Source: Progne subis subis (lineage: Eukaryota > Chordata > Aves > Passeriformes > Hirundinidae). From it: a stretch of 64,000 nt of DNA. The translations under genes and the position numbers were made by a program. Location: positions 293,384 to 357,383 of the forward strand of contig JAKJHU010000038.1 in NCBI GenBank assembly GCA_022316685.1, given 5' to 3'. Positions 26,281 to 39,239 of this stretch are shown piece by piece (within the stretch, counting starts at the first letter, position 1; every line of letters begins with the position of its first letter). A model generated the notes under the pieces. The model was not told the DNA's origin. It did not search any database and saw only the letters and a program-made list of their open reading frames with translations.

Positions 26281-27200
26281 CTCCATCACCTGTGGATTCA
26301 CTGCAGATCACTGTCCCCACAGTCTTAGAGGACAATGAGCCACAAAACCAACAATAATTAGGACTCCTAGCCGAGGTGAAAAGCTCATGGAACTATTTTC
26401 CAATCCTCCTCCTTCCAGCTGAGCTGGACTAGTGACACTATAAAATGGCAATTAAAAGACTCAAGTTTAAAAATACCTTCAGCTTCCCAGGTCCCACAAT
26501 GGCAAAGGTTAAGTGGATTATGTGGAGATAATTCACTCAGCTCCAGGGGGAGGGTGCTGATTGCCAGAGCTGTTGGTTACCTCCCTCTCCCCTCCTCACT
26601 TGCTGAAGCAGTGATTGTTACAGTTTACTGTCAGTTTTGCCAACCTAAAACAAGAAAACGCCCAGAAAACTTTCCCAATGGACCCTGCAATTACTAATGG
26701 GCACTGGCTGGTACTTGCAAATTTCACTTTGACACAGGCCTTGAAAGCTGAACATGGAAGTGGTCCCTAGTCCTCAGCTAACATCTTAATGCTATTGACC
26801 ATTCATGCAAGTCTTCCAGTAAAAATACCCTGTTCCTTCAAGGGGAAAGGAATATGAAAAAGATTGCTGGCCTTACATGAACAGCTACTCTCCCCCATGC
26901 TCCAACTGAATTAAAACCACCAATTACACCTCTAGTTGTGTGGCAACACCTACGCTGTGTTTCCAATTAACTTTGTAAGTTTTTAATCAGTGACAAATGC
27001 ATTTTTGTAAATTCAATTTGCCTTTTATTGCAGCACCTATAAAATGTCTTGCAGCATTCCGGAACTTTGTGAAGGTTTTACTTGCTACTGACATAACGCA
27101 GCTGTCGGACCTACAACAAAGGCTAAGGTTTATGAGCAACTTGAATTAGGATGTAGGTTAAGCAATTAAAGTTCAAGAAGGGGGAGGGGGAAATGGTTTC
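26281..27200. promoter_or_regulatory. Candidate conserved non-coding block (possible HOXD-desert enhancer)
   Basis: About 0.9 kb without simple repeats and with a more even base composition than its surroundings. It contains many candidate factor words: CAAAGG near 26,504, GGATTATGTGGAGATAA near 26,516, a HOX13-type TTTTATTG at 27,023-27,030, and repeated AATTA cores. No open frame fits. If the window is the ATP5MC3-proximal end of the HOXD C-DOM desert, this is where I would look first for an enhancer. Alignment has not been done, so this is inference from texture and expected synteny. Confidence 0.3.
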
Positions 27201-28379
27201 CCAAAATTTACACTTGTCGATTTAGAAAAGCATACCAAAAACATGCTGTACATTTGGATGGGAGAAGCTAAAGTAGCTAAGGAGACCATATTCAACTTTA
27301 AAGTTGCTATTTTGAGAGCTTTCCATATGTGAAAAGGTCACCCATATTTCGTTAATAAATCCACTCTGCTGTTTGTTTTCTTTTTTAATCAAACTCAAAT
27401 GCATTCTGTTAAAGGGCTGAGTGATTAGATCATAAATCTGGATGTCCTTGAAGATGATGAAGAAAATGTTTATCTGTAAAGCAATCATCATACTGCCAGT
27501 TCTATCATTTACACATTTTTACACGTGCTGGTAAAATGGTTTAATTTTAAATAATTTGCTTGAATTTTTGGATAAGAAAAACAATCTTGCAGAATTTACA
27601 GTTAAAAGAGCAACTGTATTACTTAGACATATGGAAAGAGCCCATTACATCTAATCTCCTGTATCTAAATTCAGGGTATTAAAACAATCAACATTCATAA
27701 TAAACTTGAATTAATATTTTATCTTAGTAAAACTCAACTCTCAGTACATTAACTTCTGGTTCCAGTTATACAGTACTATTCTCCTACATTCAAGAACTCT
27801 GAAATTAGTCAGTTTTAATGGGGCCTGAGTACAAATTTGTTTTTTGGGTTTTATTTGGACTGGTAGAGGCAATCCAAATTAAGTTATCAACTGTATTTTT
27901 GTAATATTTATGCACAGAAATCCTTGCTCTGTGGGGTCCAGACAGTACATATTATGCTAGATTTCTCATTTCTTCTTTTTTTTTAATATATTTTTTTCCT
28001 TGTGTCTTTATTTTTCTTTTGTTTGCAAAGTATTCAGTACTTATGGCAGGATATTTTTCTGTTGTAAGCATAATTAGGATATTGCTGCAACTTTCTCTGT
28101 GTGTATTTGGATCTCACAACTGATTTGTCACTTTGCCTGAACCCAACTGTGGACGTGACTATGGCCAGCACCAGCAGCATATTTAGCTATTGCAGTGCTA
28201 GCAGGAAGTTGGGAAATGATTGTCTCTTTGGAACTTTAATGAAACAATGGATGTGGAAAATAATGCTTGAGGATTTATAAACATTCTTACAAAAGGAATG
28301 AGATATGGAGCAATATTTAGAGATAGGTAAACACATGTTGCAATTTTTTAGCTGACTGCATAACCTGCTTTTACTTTAA

Positions 28380-28640
28380 CATAAACCCCATCTAGTTTGA
28401 TTCAATGGAGCCATTTTGATTTCTGGAGACTCGATCCATAGAGGTAAAAGTTACGAGGTAAGTCTGTTTGGCACTGATGCTAGTGCCAAAATGTGGCTCT
28501 GTGCAATTTAGCACAGTGCACGTTATCTGATGACAGTGGACGTGTTGCATTATTTACTGCATTGAATGTCCACCCTGCAAAGATTTATGTGTTTGTTTAA
28601 CTTTGTTCTGTCTGGTTAATTACTCCCAGTCACAGAAGAT
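28380..28640. promoter_or_regulatory. Candidate conserved non-coding block with inverted repeat
   Basis: A non-repetitive, gene-free stretch that surrounds a perfect 9-bp inverted repeat (28,467-28,490) and a second partial one (GCACAGTGCAC, near 28,510). The texture again resembles conserved regulatory DNA. I have no alignment. Confidence 0.25.
28467..28490. repeat. Perfect 9-bp inverted repeat, 6-bp loop
   Basis: TTTGGCACT and AGTGCCAAA are exact reverse complements separated by six bases. The arms carry the TTGGC/GCCAA words of NFI sites, but the spacing (12 bases between the pentamers) is longer than the usual NFI palindrome (5). Confidence 0.85.
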
Positions 28641-29208
28641 CCTTACATGTATAGAGTGAAACATTAATGTGTTTTATTGTCAAAATATTTTTTAAATTAC
28701 TTGCTTAATTGCTTATGAGTTGAAAAGGTACTATAGTAAAAACTTATTGTACTTATCAAAGGTCTAAGGTTTCTAAATTATGTTTTCCCTGCAGATCATA
28801 GTGAGCAGGGGGAGTAACAGCATCATTCTAAAATTTGTATGGATGCACTCATATGCACCTAATTTTACTTCACACAATTTTCTTTAGCTGACATTTATAA
28901 ACATTATTTTTATTTGGTTTGTTGTAGACCCTGCGATCCTCTCTTCATAAACACAAACGCTAACTTAAATTGAGTTCAGCAAGCCAGTTGCATGCAGAGA
29001 AGATTAAAAGAAATAGTACAAAATCCTCTCCTGGGAAAGATCAAATGGTTACTGAAATGAAAGTAGCCTAAAACGGTAGGGTTTAGCCCAGAGTGGGGGA
29101 TGGGAATTGGGCATTTAGCTATAATTAACACCTTCTACTTACACTCTCCAGTGTTTCAAACAGATTGTTTTTTATTATAGGTAGCTGCTCACAAACCTGA
29201 AATCACTT

Positions 29209-29212
<4 letters not shown>

Positions 29213-29239
<27 letters not shown>
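29213..29239. repeat. Poly(A) tract, 27 A
   Basis: A run of 27 A residues followed by shorter A runs. The upstream sequence is not recognisable as a retroposon. Confidence 0.85.
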
Positions 29240-29241
<2 letters not shown>

Positions 29242-31809
29242 AGGAAAAAAAATCAGAAAAAATATTAACAACTAATAAGGCTAAATTCAAGCATTTGCTC
29301 TTCAAGCAATGGTTCTGTAATCCTCAGAGTTCTATAGCCAGCCATAAAAGTCGTCAAGCATTAGTTACATATAAAAAGACACTACTTCTGTGTGAATATG
29401 TGATCGCAGAGAAAAATCACATTTTTTTGTGCTTTCTACAGAACTTGAACTGAAATTTTGCTTTTGTGAGCACTGTATTAGCTTATTTGAAGCTTGAGAT
29501 TAGCAACTTTATCCAGAATATAAATGTCTTAAGTATTCTTGATGCTATTTCTTTGATCCTCCTTTATTTCTGCCAATGTTGCTTAAATGTATCCCAGACA
29601 GGTACCTAGAACATTTTAAACGAAGATACTTCTTTTTTCAGTTTGTCTTGATAGATAAAGTGCCCAAAGAAACAGAAAAGCTGACAAGCTTCCTTACTTG
29701 GATTTCAGAGACCTTGCTCAGCCTTTTTGATATGTTGGATGCTGGAATCTGAAATACAACTTATTTTCTCTCCCTTTCTTCTGTCACAAGTCAATCATTG
29801 TCAGGTCATTGCCTACTGATCACTCAGTCCCTCAGTCTTTTTTTTCCAAAAAATAACTATGTTGCTGCCTTGCATCAGCTGATCTGAAAGTAAGATTTTT
29901 TTTTTTGCTTTCTGAACTTTGATTTACACGTTGATACTACTACAGTCCTTTGGCATTTATAAATTCATATCCTGTGTAGGTTCATATCCTGCCCTTGTAA
30001 TGCTTTGCAGGCTGTAGGCATACTTCTTCAACTGGTGGAGATAAATGCCGGTAGTACATCGTAAAAACAAATTCTGGTTCACACGTGTATTAAAAAAAAA
30101 TATAATCTATATATTCTGAGATAACAAGACAGTGGAATTTGGTTTGGAATTCTTCTGTAACTGTAGAAGTACCTCAAAATCATCACCTCTCCTTTGTCCT
30201 CTCCTGCTGAGCTGTACAAGGAACTCGAGAAGTGTGAACAGAGTGCAGATGTGTCCTGCTGAGTTCTCTGTTCACCACAAATCTACCCCTGAACAACATA
30301 CCTGGTGATCCTGATAAATTTATGCATAGATTTATGCACATAACCTTGTTATAAGATTAGCAATGTTTTCTCTGCATGAGGCCAAGACCCCCAATACCAG
30401 GAGTTTTGGAGGGATACACCAGGTAAGGAGATGACAGCACTTATTGGTGTTAGTGATCCATAGTAGTGCATACTGAATTATTTTGGTGTGTAAGAGGAGA
30501 TATGGTATTCAAGAGAGAAGCTGATAAAACTAAGATTGTAATGTTGTGTGGCCAAAGTCTTATGAGATCTGAAGATTTGTTTCCAGGTTTTTTATTGTTT
30601 TGTTCCTAAAGAAAAACTGTATTGACTATAAACTTATTTGAAGTAATTTCTTCTGCAGATAAGGTTAATACTTTTGAGCTTGCTCTTCCATGCCCAGGGA
30701 GTGTAACACATATGGTAAGTAACAATAAAATACTGATCTGACTGTACAACTTTATGTAAGGCATGTGTGACTAAAACCTGAGCAATAAAATTTCCTTTCC
30801 TGCTCAGATAGAATTGTATATGCCTGTCATATTTTACTGGTTGTTAAATGGCACATGCACTTAGGGATCACAACCGAAACCAGACAGCCTGCGGTATCAT
30901 GGCACGTTTGTCATCTTCAATGAAAACATTGCAGCAGATTTCTCTATACTTGGGCAAGTTAAGCTACAGGAAAGTAAACAATCCTGTTGTTGATGAATAT
31001 GTATGCACTTAAAGCATGTGGAAACTTTAGCTATTCAGTACTAGTGGCAAAAAAATGTTTCTGATTTAAGTAGTGACACGCACAGTGACCAAAAAGCAAC
31101 ATTGTAAAGCAATATATTTTAAAGATAAATAGGCACTTTTATCAGATGCAGATAAAAATAGCTTACAGATCCAACAAATTAGACCCATTTTGCTTGCATT
31201 AGTAAATACTATGTAATTGTTTAACATCCAGTGACTAGAGCTATATGAGAGATATACAGAACTTTAATTACTGACTTAATATCAGTATCACTGTTAATAG
31301 TGTTCCTCATCCTTCTGAATTCTGAAATTGTTGCTTCTTTTCCTACATGGTAGACAATTCCGGCAAATTATAAAAATTATTTTAAAAATTCAAGAGGAAT
31401 CACATATAAAAAATTTTAAAATAGATTTTGTTCAATATACAATGAAACTGTGCTTTAAATTCCCTTTCATGAAATCCAGTGGCAAAAATTAATGACAGTG
31501 ATTTTAATATTAGTTATTAATATGAATACATATAAATTAATAATATCACATGCTGCAAACCAAACTGCACTGTTGTATTGTATGATAAACAGAAGAAATG
31601 ACACAGTTATACTTGTAATCTGTCCTCTGCCCTTTCTTCAAAGTGGCTAAAATTATATTTGTGTAACAACAAATAAAGCCTTGTGACTTTTGTTTAGCCC
31701 ATATGGCAATATAGCCCACTGAATAAGCTGTTTGGACACAGCAACACTGACCTTTATCAGAGATACTTTTGGTCAGGAAAGATATGAAATTTCTTTCTGT
31801 GCAGGTATT

Positions 31810-31860
31810 AAAAAACAAACAAAAAACCCCCCCAAAAAAAAACCCACAAAAAAACCCAAC
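31810..31860. repeat. A/C-rich simple sequence
   Basis: Alternating A runs and C runs on the plus strand. The minus strand reads as T/G-rich, which gives a spurious Phe/Gly/Val-rich open stretch. Confidence 0.85.
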
Positions 31861-32922
31861 TATGGTCAATGCCAGCCCTCAAGCAAATAAGTAGCTGGGA
31901 GGACCGTGCAGATCTGGATTCTGAAGAGTGGTGTATCAGTATTGTAAAGTCTCCCAAGGTAAGAAGATTTAATTTTTTCATATGTTTGACTCCAATAGCT
32001 AAGAGACTCCAGAGTGATAGTGACATGTCAGGAAACTGAGAGTGGATAAATTAAATTCTGTTGGCTAAGTATAATTTACTTACACAACACTATGAACATT
32101 TCAGATAGTGTGTGTCCACTCCCCATCTGCCAGGCAATCTAACCAGATCCTTGGTGGATTAGATAGGCTGAGAGCAACCTGCAGTAGGGCTTCCTTAGGC
32201 ACTGTCTCCTACAGCCAGGCAAGTGATCCCAGTGATGGAGAGCCCAGAGCAATTCTGACATCCCTCAGTTCTCCTCCTGCAAGACCACCAGCAAAACCCT
32301 TGATCTTTTCTCTGCTTGCAATACAAAGTCTCCATAATTACCATTTCCTCCAGTATTATCACTGCTTTACATTCATCAGAAACAATGTAATAAAAGTCAG
32401 GCTGTGATGATAGTTAGGCTTTCAGCTTTAGTCAGCTGTTTCTGGGATGAGCAGAACTGACACGGTCCTGGGCAAGGACCAAGCTGCTGGGTTTGCCTTT
32501 GCTTTGTTATAAGCACATCAGGTTTGTAGTCAGAGTATCTTCCATTAGAGGTGATGATAAGTTAAAGGAAGACAGAGTTTATGTGCACAGTGTTGTCATC
32601 TAGTCTACGTCTTTGATAGGATGATGTTTGTGGAACATATACATTGGCTTAACTCTTAAATTCCTTGCTATTAAATGCTTTTGCTCTTTTGAGAAAATGT
32701 GAGAGAATAAGCTTAAGTGACAGTAGTATAGGCATTCATATTTGGTGAAGATGATTACTGAAATGGGTAAAATATCAAAGCCAACTAAAATATTCACTGG
32801 AGTGTTAGTTGCATAATTCTACTGCTTTCCCCTAGCAGAAGTGTTCAAAACCTAGAGCTTTAGAGATGCACCAAACTGCTTTAAATCCAATCTTCTCTTA
32901 CATGTTTTTTTTTAAACAACTG

Positions 32923-32925
<3 letters not shown>

Positions 32926-32955
<30 letters not shown>
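32926..32955. repeat. Poly(T) tract, 30 T
   Basis: The longest homopolymer of the window. Its true length is likely to be variable and error-prone in sequencing. Confidence 0.9.
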
Positions 32956-33492
32956 CCTGGATTGGTTGCATGAAAATGCTAAAACTACTGTGGAGGACTT
33001 ATTCAATGATTCTGACACTTTTAAACACTGTCTGAAAGTAAACTGCAACAACTGACAGTTTTGAAATGCATTCCAACATCTTTCAAAATCTTAGGTTTTG
33101 AGTAACTATAAATATGTCTTCCCACAGAACTGAGGTTTAAGTTGCAAAATCAGAAACAGAGTTTGCTAAACATTTTTGAAGCATGATTTCAGCTTATGAG
33201 ATGTGACAGCCATGTTCTGTGTACTCAGGTCTCTGATATTATTCCAAATACAACTCCTATGCTATGTATTTTTCACAAAACTGTAAATGTGATCCTACTC
33301 TTTTAATTGGGGGGTACAGAAGAGTTTATTTAGAAGAAAATAAGACTATTTAAACGTATTCGAGGATCACTCCTACCCTCAGACATTTTTCCTTGGTTCC
33401 TGCTGATAGCACTATTTTCAGGGTGTTTGCAGAGGGAATTTGTCTGATGGAGTGGATTAGACCCCCACGGTTTGTGCAGCTCAGTCACTGCT

Positions 33493-33506
33493 GCTCCCTC
33501 TGCTGG
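33493..33506 (-). promoter_or_regulatory. CTCF-like core motif (13 of 14)
   Basis: The minus-strand word CCAGCAGAGGGAGC matches 13 of 14 positions of the CTCF core CCASYAGRKGGCRS, the best match I found. The motif points toward lower coordinates, which would be into the desert and toward HOXD if synteny holds. That is the orientation expected of an anchor near the ATP5MC3 end of the domain. Binding is untested. Confidence 0.35.
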
Positions 33507-36500
33507 TGGTGAAGGATGAAATTACAATCAACATCATGAAGTTACAACTGTTCCGGAATACAAAATAAAATATTCGCCATTTATATACTTAAATTAGCTA
33601 ATAGCCACAATTTTTGTGTCAAACTGAACTTTTCTTTATCTGACATGTTCCGTGTGGAATACATACTGCATTTTCATGTATTTTCAACCATGATTCTTTT
33701 TATAAAGTGCTGAACTATCTCATGTAAAAAAATCCTCATTTCAAAGCCATCATTAGATAAAAATCAGGATGCAAACTAGCATCCAAAATGAATTCTACAC
33801 AAAACTCTGAATGTATGGTCAGTACCCTGTTGCCAAAAGAAATTGTTCAGAATTACAATAACTGAAACATTAAGCAGCTCACTCAGGAGATGTATGTGCA
33901 TAATATTCACATGATTTCCCAGCCAAGCCACTCCACGCCTCCTATTAAATCTTTGTTTAACACTGTGTGTATACAAGACATTCTTATTTTTGGAATATGA
34001 ACATGGTAAAGAGCTAAAGGACTGAATTACAGTAAATGGATAATACTTTAAACTAAAATTTTCATCCAAGGCAAATGGATGCAATGTCATATTATTTTGA
34101 AATTTAATCTGTGTGCCCAGCTTTCACTCACTGCTGCAGAATTTGCTCATGTGCATCTGTAAGAAGAATCTGAGCTTTACATTAGTGTTTAGCACACACC
34201 TTCACACAAGCGGGAAAGCACATGGCAATGCAAGTGTTGATCATTTGGACACAAGGCATTTTTATTTCCCACTCTTTATTCCCTAAACTGAAGGACATAA
34301 ACACCAACAACAAAATGCCTTTAAGTCACAAGAAAATGTGTCTCCCCTCTTACTTTTTATGAATAACGGAGCTCTCAAGGAAATGTAATAGCACAGCTAA
34401 AACTAAAGATCCGAGTCTGCTTTAAGGCACCTTAGCAAAATAGTTTGTTGGTCTCACATCAGTGCATATTGCAAAAACATTTCAACTCAGCTGATGGTCT
34501 CTATTTAAGCTGAACTTTTTGGACTGAAATAATAGGGAGATCTGCATAACTAAACTACTTTCACCTCAAGAGATATTTTTGTCTGTGAGGGTACACTTGG
34601 AAGCAGTGACATGATAACAGGAGTGCTGACTACACATTTACATGCAGGTACACAAGGAGCCAGGCTTAGATTAGTGATCTGAGCTACTAACATTAAAATA
34701 CAGTTTTATGAAAAATACAGAAAAGCTTTCCAATTACTCATAATTCTTACATTGGCTGTCCAGCACAAAAAAACCACCACCAGTGGCAGCAACAGCATCT
34801 TTGAGAGGAATGCAATGAAAACTATAGATGGTTCCAGTTTCTTGACTTAGTCTCTTATAGGAATGGGTTACTTTAACCTAATTCCAATGCATGTTTCTAT
34901 GTGGGCACCACATTTTCACAATCATAGAAGAATGACATAGTCAAGGAAAAAAACTAAGTTCATATGAGGCTGGCTAAAAATTAAGTATAATGAACATTAC
35001 TCGACATGTTTTTCCAGATGAAAATATTTATTCAAGACCACCACCCCATACCAGTTTTAAAGAAAAATAAAAGCTTAAGGACTGTCAGTTTTCCACACAG
35101 TAATCTGTGAGTGGAATAAAGGACACTCTTGCTCAGTTTGATTTCTTGTGAAATAGAAACAAAGTCAGAATACTATCAACATGATGTTTTTTTCTAGTGC
35201 ACTCTGGACTAAGACACTCCTTTACTGCAAATCCTGCTAGGTAGAGTTTGTATTTTTCTCATTCCATTATTTTATCTCACCCGGCAAGAAATTTCCATAG
35301 CATGTATAAAAGAGAAAAAGCTCCCCAAAGTTCTTCATGTCATCCAGCTTTGCATACTTCAATTAGTGCCAATTTTCTGGGTTTTTTTATTTTTTGTAAA
35401 TAAGTAAAAAAAAACCACCTTATTTTTCTCACCACACTAAACAGTCCACTTCATGGTAGGAGACCACCTTATCTTGTATCTCTGGATGTAAGTTATCACA
35501 TCTTAAAGGGAGGCCATAAATAACTGCATGGAATTTTCTTCTGTAAAGAAAAAAAAGTGAAATATTTTGATACTGGAGACAGGATTTTCAAGTGTGTGTA
35601 GGGAAAGTCCATGTTTCAATGAAAGTTTAATTTCTTGGACTCTTAACCCTTACTGACGTAAAATTAGTATTTTACACAGTTCTTGAACAGCAAAATGACT
35701 CACAAGTTAATTGAAGTTTATGATGTGCAGAAATGTGAGTTATTAACAGAGAACCTATTCTAGGAATGGGAAGTGCAGGATATTTTGCACTCCAAGAATG
35801 ATGTTTCTGAAGATGAATCCTGAAGGTTGAAAATGTTCCAGTTGTAATCCTACTGAGTAATGCTTCCTGAATGAAGTCATGGTATTATTTCTGGGAGTAA
35901 TTCAGCTCTGGAACTTGGTCATTTTACTATTTTAGATTATTTGAGCCAATCTCTTTAATACAATTCTGCTGTGACTGCTGTTTACTTCCTTCCAAACTTA
36001 CAGTGTCTCATTATCTCTGGCATTCACCAAATGCCTGTCTGGAGTTAAAAAACAAATTTTATGTTTACTTTGTGTCAAGTTATCATGGGAACACAAAGGA
36101 AAAATGAGAGAAAAACTCAAGGATGTAGACTCTGTGAAGAAAAAATAGTTGCATTCAATTGAAAAGGGAAGGCTGGCTCTTTTTACCCCCTGCAGAAAGG
36201 TTAGCTTGCCTTGGCAGTGCTGCTGGGCTCATGCTGGGCAGGGGAAGCCACCACCTGTACCTGCTGCATTGTGACAAGTCTCCCTACACGCCCCATGCCT
36301 GGCTATGCTCACACATCCTGTGTGGCATCCCGCATGCTGGAGACTGCCTATGTCAACAGCAGCACTCTTTCTGCACACCATGGAGACTAATTTCTCAAAA
36401 TGGAGAAAAACTTGGCTTCCCCCTAGGCCAGCACTTGGTCCAAATTTAGTAATTACTTTAGAAATCTAGTCATTAAATGCAAGATGATTCTGTTGTATGA

Positions 36501-37433
36501 TACACTGTTTAATGACTTCAGCTCTTTCCATGCTGCATGGATACATTTGGTGAAGATTTTAAACACCAACAGCTTCTGCTAAGCATTAAAAATGCAAAGC
36601 GTAATATAACAGGTGCAAAAGCAGTTCTTTAATGTTCTTATAGTTTCCTCTTGAGTTAGGTGGATACATTATATTCCAAGTGGATAAGCTGCCAGTTTAA
36701 TATATCACCCTAACTTCCCCTTAGGAACACTGAAGCAGTGATACATTATACAGCTGATAATTTTTCTTTACATTGTTTCATCTGAGAAAGATGAATTTTC
36801 TTTGCCGAAGTTCTCTCAGCTGTAATTTGGGTTTCTGTTTCTCAAAGAAGCCTTCTGCATGAAATCAGATGTAAATGTCCTGTTAAACTATCTCTTACCA
36901 AAAGATAAAAAGATAGTAGGTAATATGGAAGATGCTTTTATATTACACTTGTCAGTCTACTTCCACTAGTAGCAAAAGTATAATTTAGTATTATCTCCTT
37001 TTTCTTGGTTGTGGTGTTTTGGTTTCTCATCCTACCAGTCAACTTGTTTTGTGTGGTTCAAAGAATGCCTTGCTGATAAACAGAGAAATGAACTATGATG
37101 CTCTTCAGCAGCTACAGACAGCCAAAGGGGAGGTCTTTTCCACAATTTGATCTTGAAAAGTATAATAGAAATAGTGTATTTAATGTTACTTAGTAAGTGT
37201 GTGTCTTCCCAGACCAAATTCAGCAGTAACAGAGAGGCCAGTTTGCTTTATCCTTGCAGCTGTGCAACCAAGTGTAGTGCTTTTCCCAATCTGGTTTTCA
37301 ATGATTGAATCACAGGGGGTTTTCCCCACTGTTTCATATTTGCAGAAAACTCTACTGGTTTTTAATTTTCAGTTTCAAACTAATTTAACAGTTCCTCTCT
37401 TTCATTATAATCCATAATTGAACTTCCAGAGGG

Positions 37434-37558
37434 AAAAAACAAAACAAAACAAAACAAAAAAACACCACCAAAAAAAACCACACAAAAAACCCCCAAAAAA
37501 ACCAAAAAAAACCAAAACCAAAACAAACAAACAAAAAAAAAACAACCAGAAACCAAGC
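37434..37558. repeat. A/C-rich simple sequence, about 125 bp
   Basis: Starts as tandem AAAAC units (37,434-37,460) and continues as mixed A-run and C-run sequence. The minus-strand open stretch over it is rich in Phe, Trp, Gly and Val and has no coding meaning. Confidence 0.9.
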
Positions 37559-38616
37559 CCTATCAGCAAACAAATTTGGCATTATAGTTTTCTGTAAACC
37601 TGCAGATTCTCTGCAGCTCCAAAAATTATTTTCCTTATATTTCTGATTTTTCACTTAAACATGCAGTGCCTCCCAGGATTATTACTCTATCTTTAAAAAT
37701 CTCTGGATTTTTTTCCCAAATGGATATTTCTGAAGAATGCTTCTGACCTCAGATGTCCCATACCGTAAAATGAATAGAATAAAAAATAAATTTGATTATA
37801 TAGGAACCACGCAATTGTCCCATATCTCCTTTCAAGTGCAAATGCAAATGCTGGTCCTAAACAGATTGTAACTGAAGTAAAAACATATGAAAAGTGTGGA
37901 AGGCAAGGAAAGCCAAGTGACTACTACATGCACTTCAATGAGTTGGCCAAGTCAGTCTTTGATTTTTCAGTCTATTTTCTCAAGTATAGATTATCCTTTA
38001 AAAGTATTTCAAGGCTGGTAACTGAAGATAGAAAGAAATTTTCAATGTCACAGAGTAGTTATCAATTCCTGGAAATTCAATATTGTAGAGAAGGAACTCA
38101 CTAGGATATATAAAAGCTAAAATCTGCTATCCAGGAATAAGATTACAGTGTCTTATAACCACTCCTTGTCTGTGAATACATTAGAATCTGGTTAAAGAAA
38201 AATATCCTATTAAAATTGATGGAGAGTACAGACTGAGGGAGAATACTCTTGGCTGACTATTATTTAGCTTATTTTTTCCTAATACTGTGCAAAAATATTT
38301 TAAAATATATATTCTAATAAATGCAACAAAGACACTTTAATGTACATTTCATTATATGATCTAATAACATAAATATGTAAACATACATACAGTTTTCCAG
38401 TCATCTTGGAGCACACATAAAAATCATTTTCAAAATTAAAATCAAAATCTCACTTGGGAATTTCACTTTCTTTGAAAACTATTAAGAATACTCATGAGTC
38501 ACATCCATAGCTTGCTTCTAGCACAGAGCTATAATGTAAAGGAAGTTTCTTTTACTCTGTAGGGATTGATTCTCCCTTGAAGCCTGGATAAAATCGTTCC
38601 AATGCTACCTGAAGGA

Positions 38617-38630
38617 TCAGTAGAGGGTAG
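38617..38630 (+). promoter_or_regulatory. CTCF-like core motif (12 of 14)
   Basis: The word TCAGTAGAGGGTAG matches 12 of 14 positions of the CTCF core on the plus strand. A weak prediction. Confidence 0.18.
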
Positions 38631-39239
38631 CACTCCAATTACAAGCAAGAACCTGCGCCAAAAAGGAGCTCTTGGTAATTCTCACAGTGCTCATTACATT
38701 TGGCTCCCTGCCTTAACAACTGGCACATATTATACCAGGTGTGTAAGTGTTCTGCATGGTTGTTGCGTGTTCTCCACACTTAACCTCACTGGCAGAGCTC
38801 TGTCTCCTCTGCTGCCTTTCACCTTGGGAAATCATTATATCGTTTACATTTATGTAATGCTGATCCAAACCACTCCTGAATAACAAGCCTTTAAATGGCA
38901 CCCTCTTTGCAAAGGTGTGAGTGGCCCCACAAGGGACAAGGAAACAAAATTCCTTGCCCAGAATCCAGATTTCTGAGCTGTGCTTGCCTTGATTTTTATA
39001 GTAAGGATTCTTTAACAGAAGTAGTGCAGCTGAAACAAACACCAGTGAGTGCTTTCCAATCCACTCTTTATATGAGCTCATAAAAATTACCTTTGTGTGA
39101 ATTTGCCAGAGAAAAATGTTTCTATCTATAAGGTGTACAGATCTCGAGATGTCAAGAACATAAACTCAAACAACGTTCTGGTTGTGCATCTGGCTTATAT
39201 TAGTCAGTAGTATATGATGTGATAGTATAACAGAAGTAA

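Larger units (their letters stand above)
28641..33492. other. Intergenic DNA, very AT-rich, with homopolymer tracts
   Basis: No gene is seen; almost no open stretch above 60 codons occurs between 27,500 and 31,500. It contains a 27-A tract (29,213), an A/C-rich tract (31,810) and a 30-T tract (32,926). Confidence 0.6.
33507..39239. other. Intergenic DNA without recognisable genes
   Basis: No gene is recognised. The stretch 34,130-34,510 is non-repetitive with conserved-element-like texture. Bases 36,160-36,450 form a GC-richer island with a 96-codon open stretch (plus strand) that I cannot assign. Bases 38,600-39,080 have overlapping open stretches on both strands, which argues for chance. 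Confidence 0.5.

Noticed and set aside
34926..34960. AATCATAGAAGAATGACATAG as a minus-strand CR1 end
   Set aside because: Only the first 10 bases fit the CR1 tail. The expected GGTTGGAA...GACCTC part is missing.
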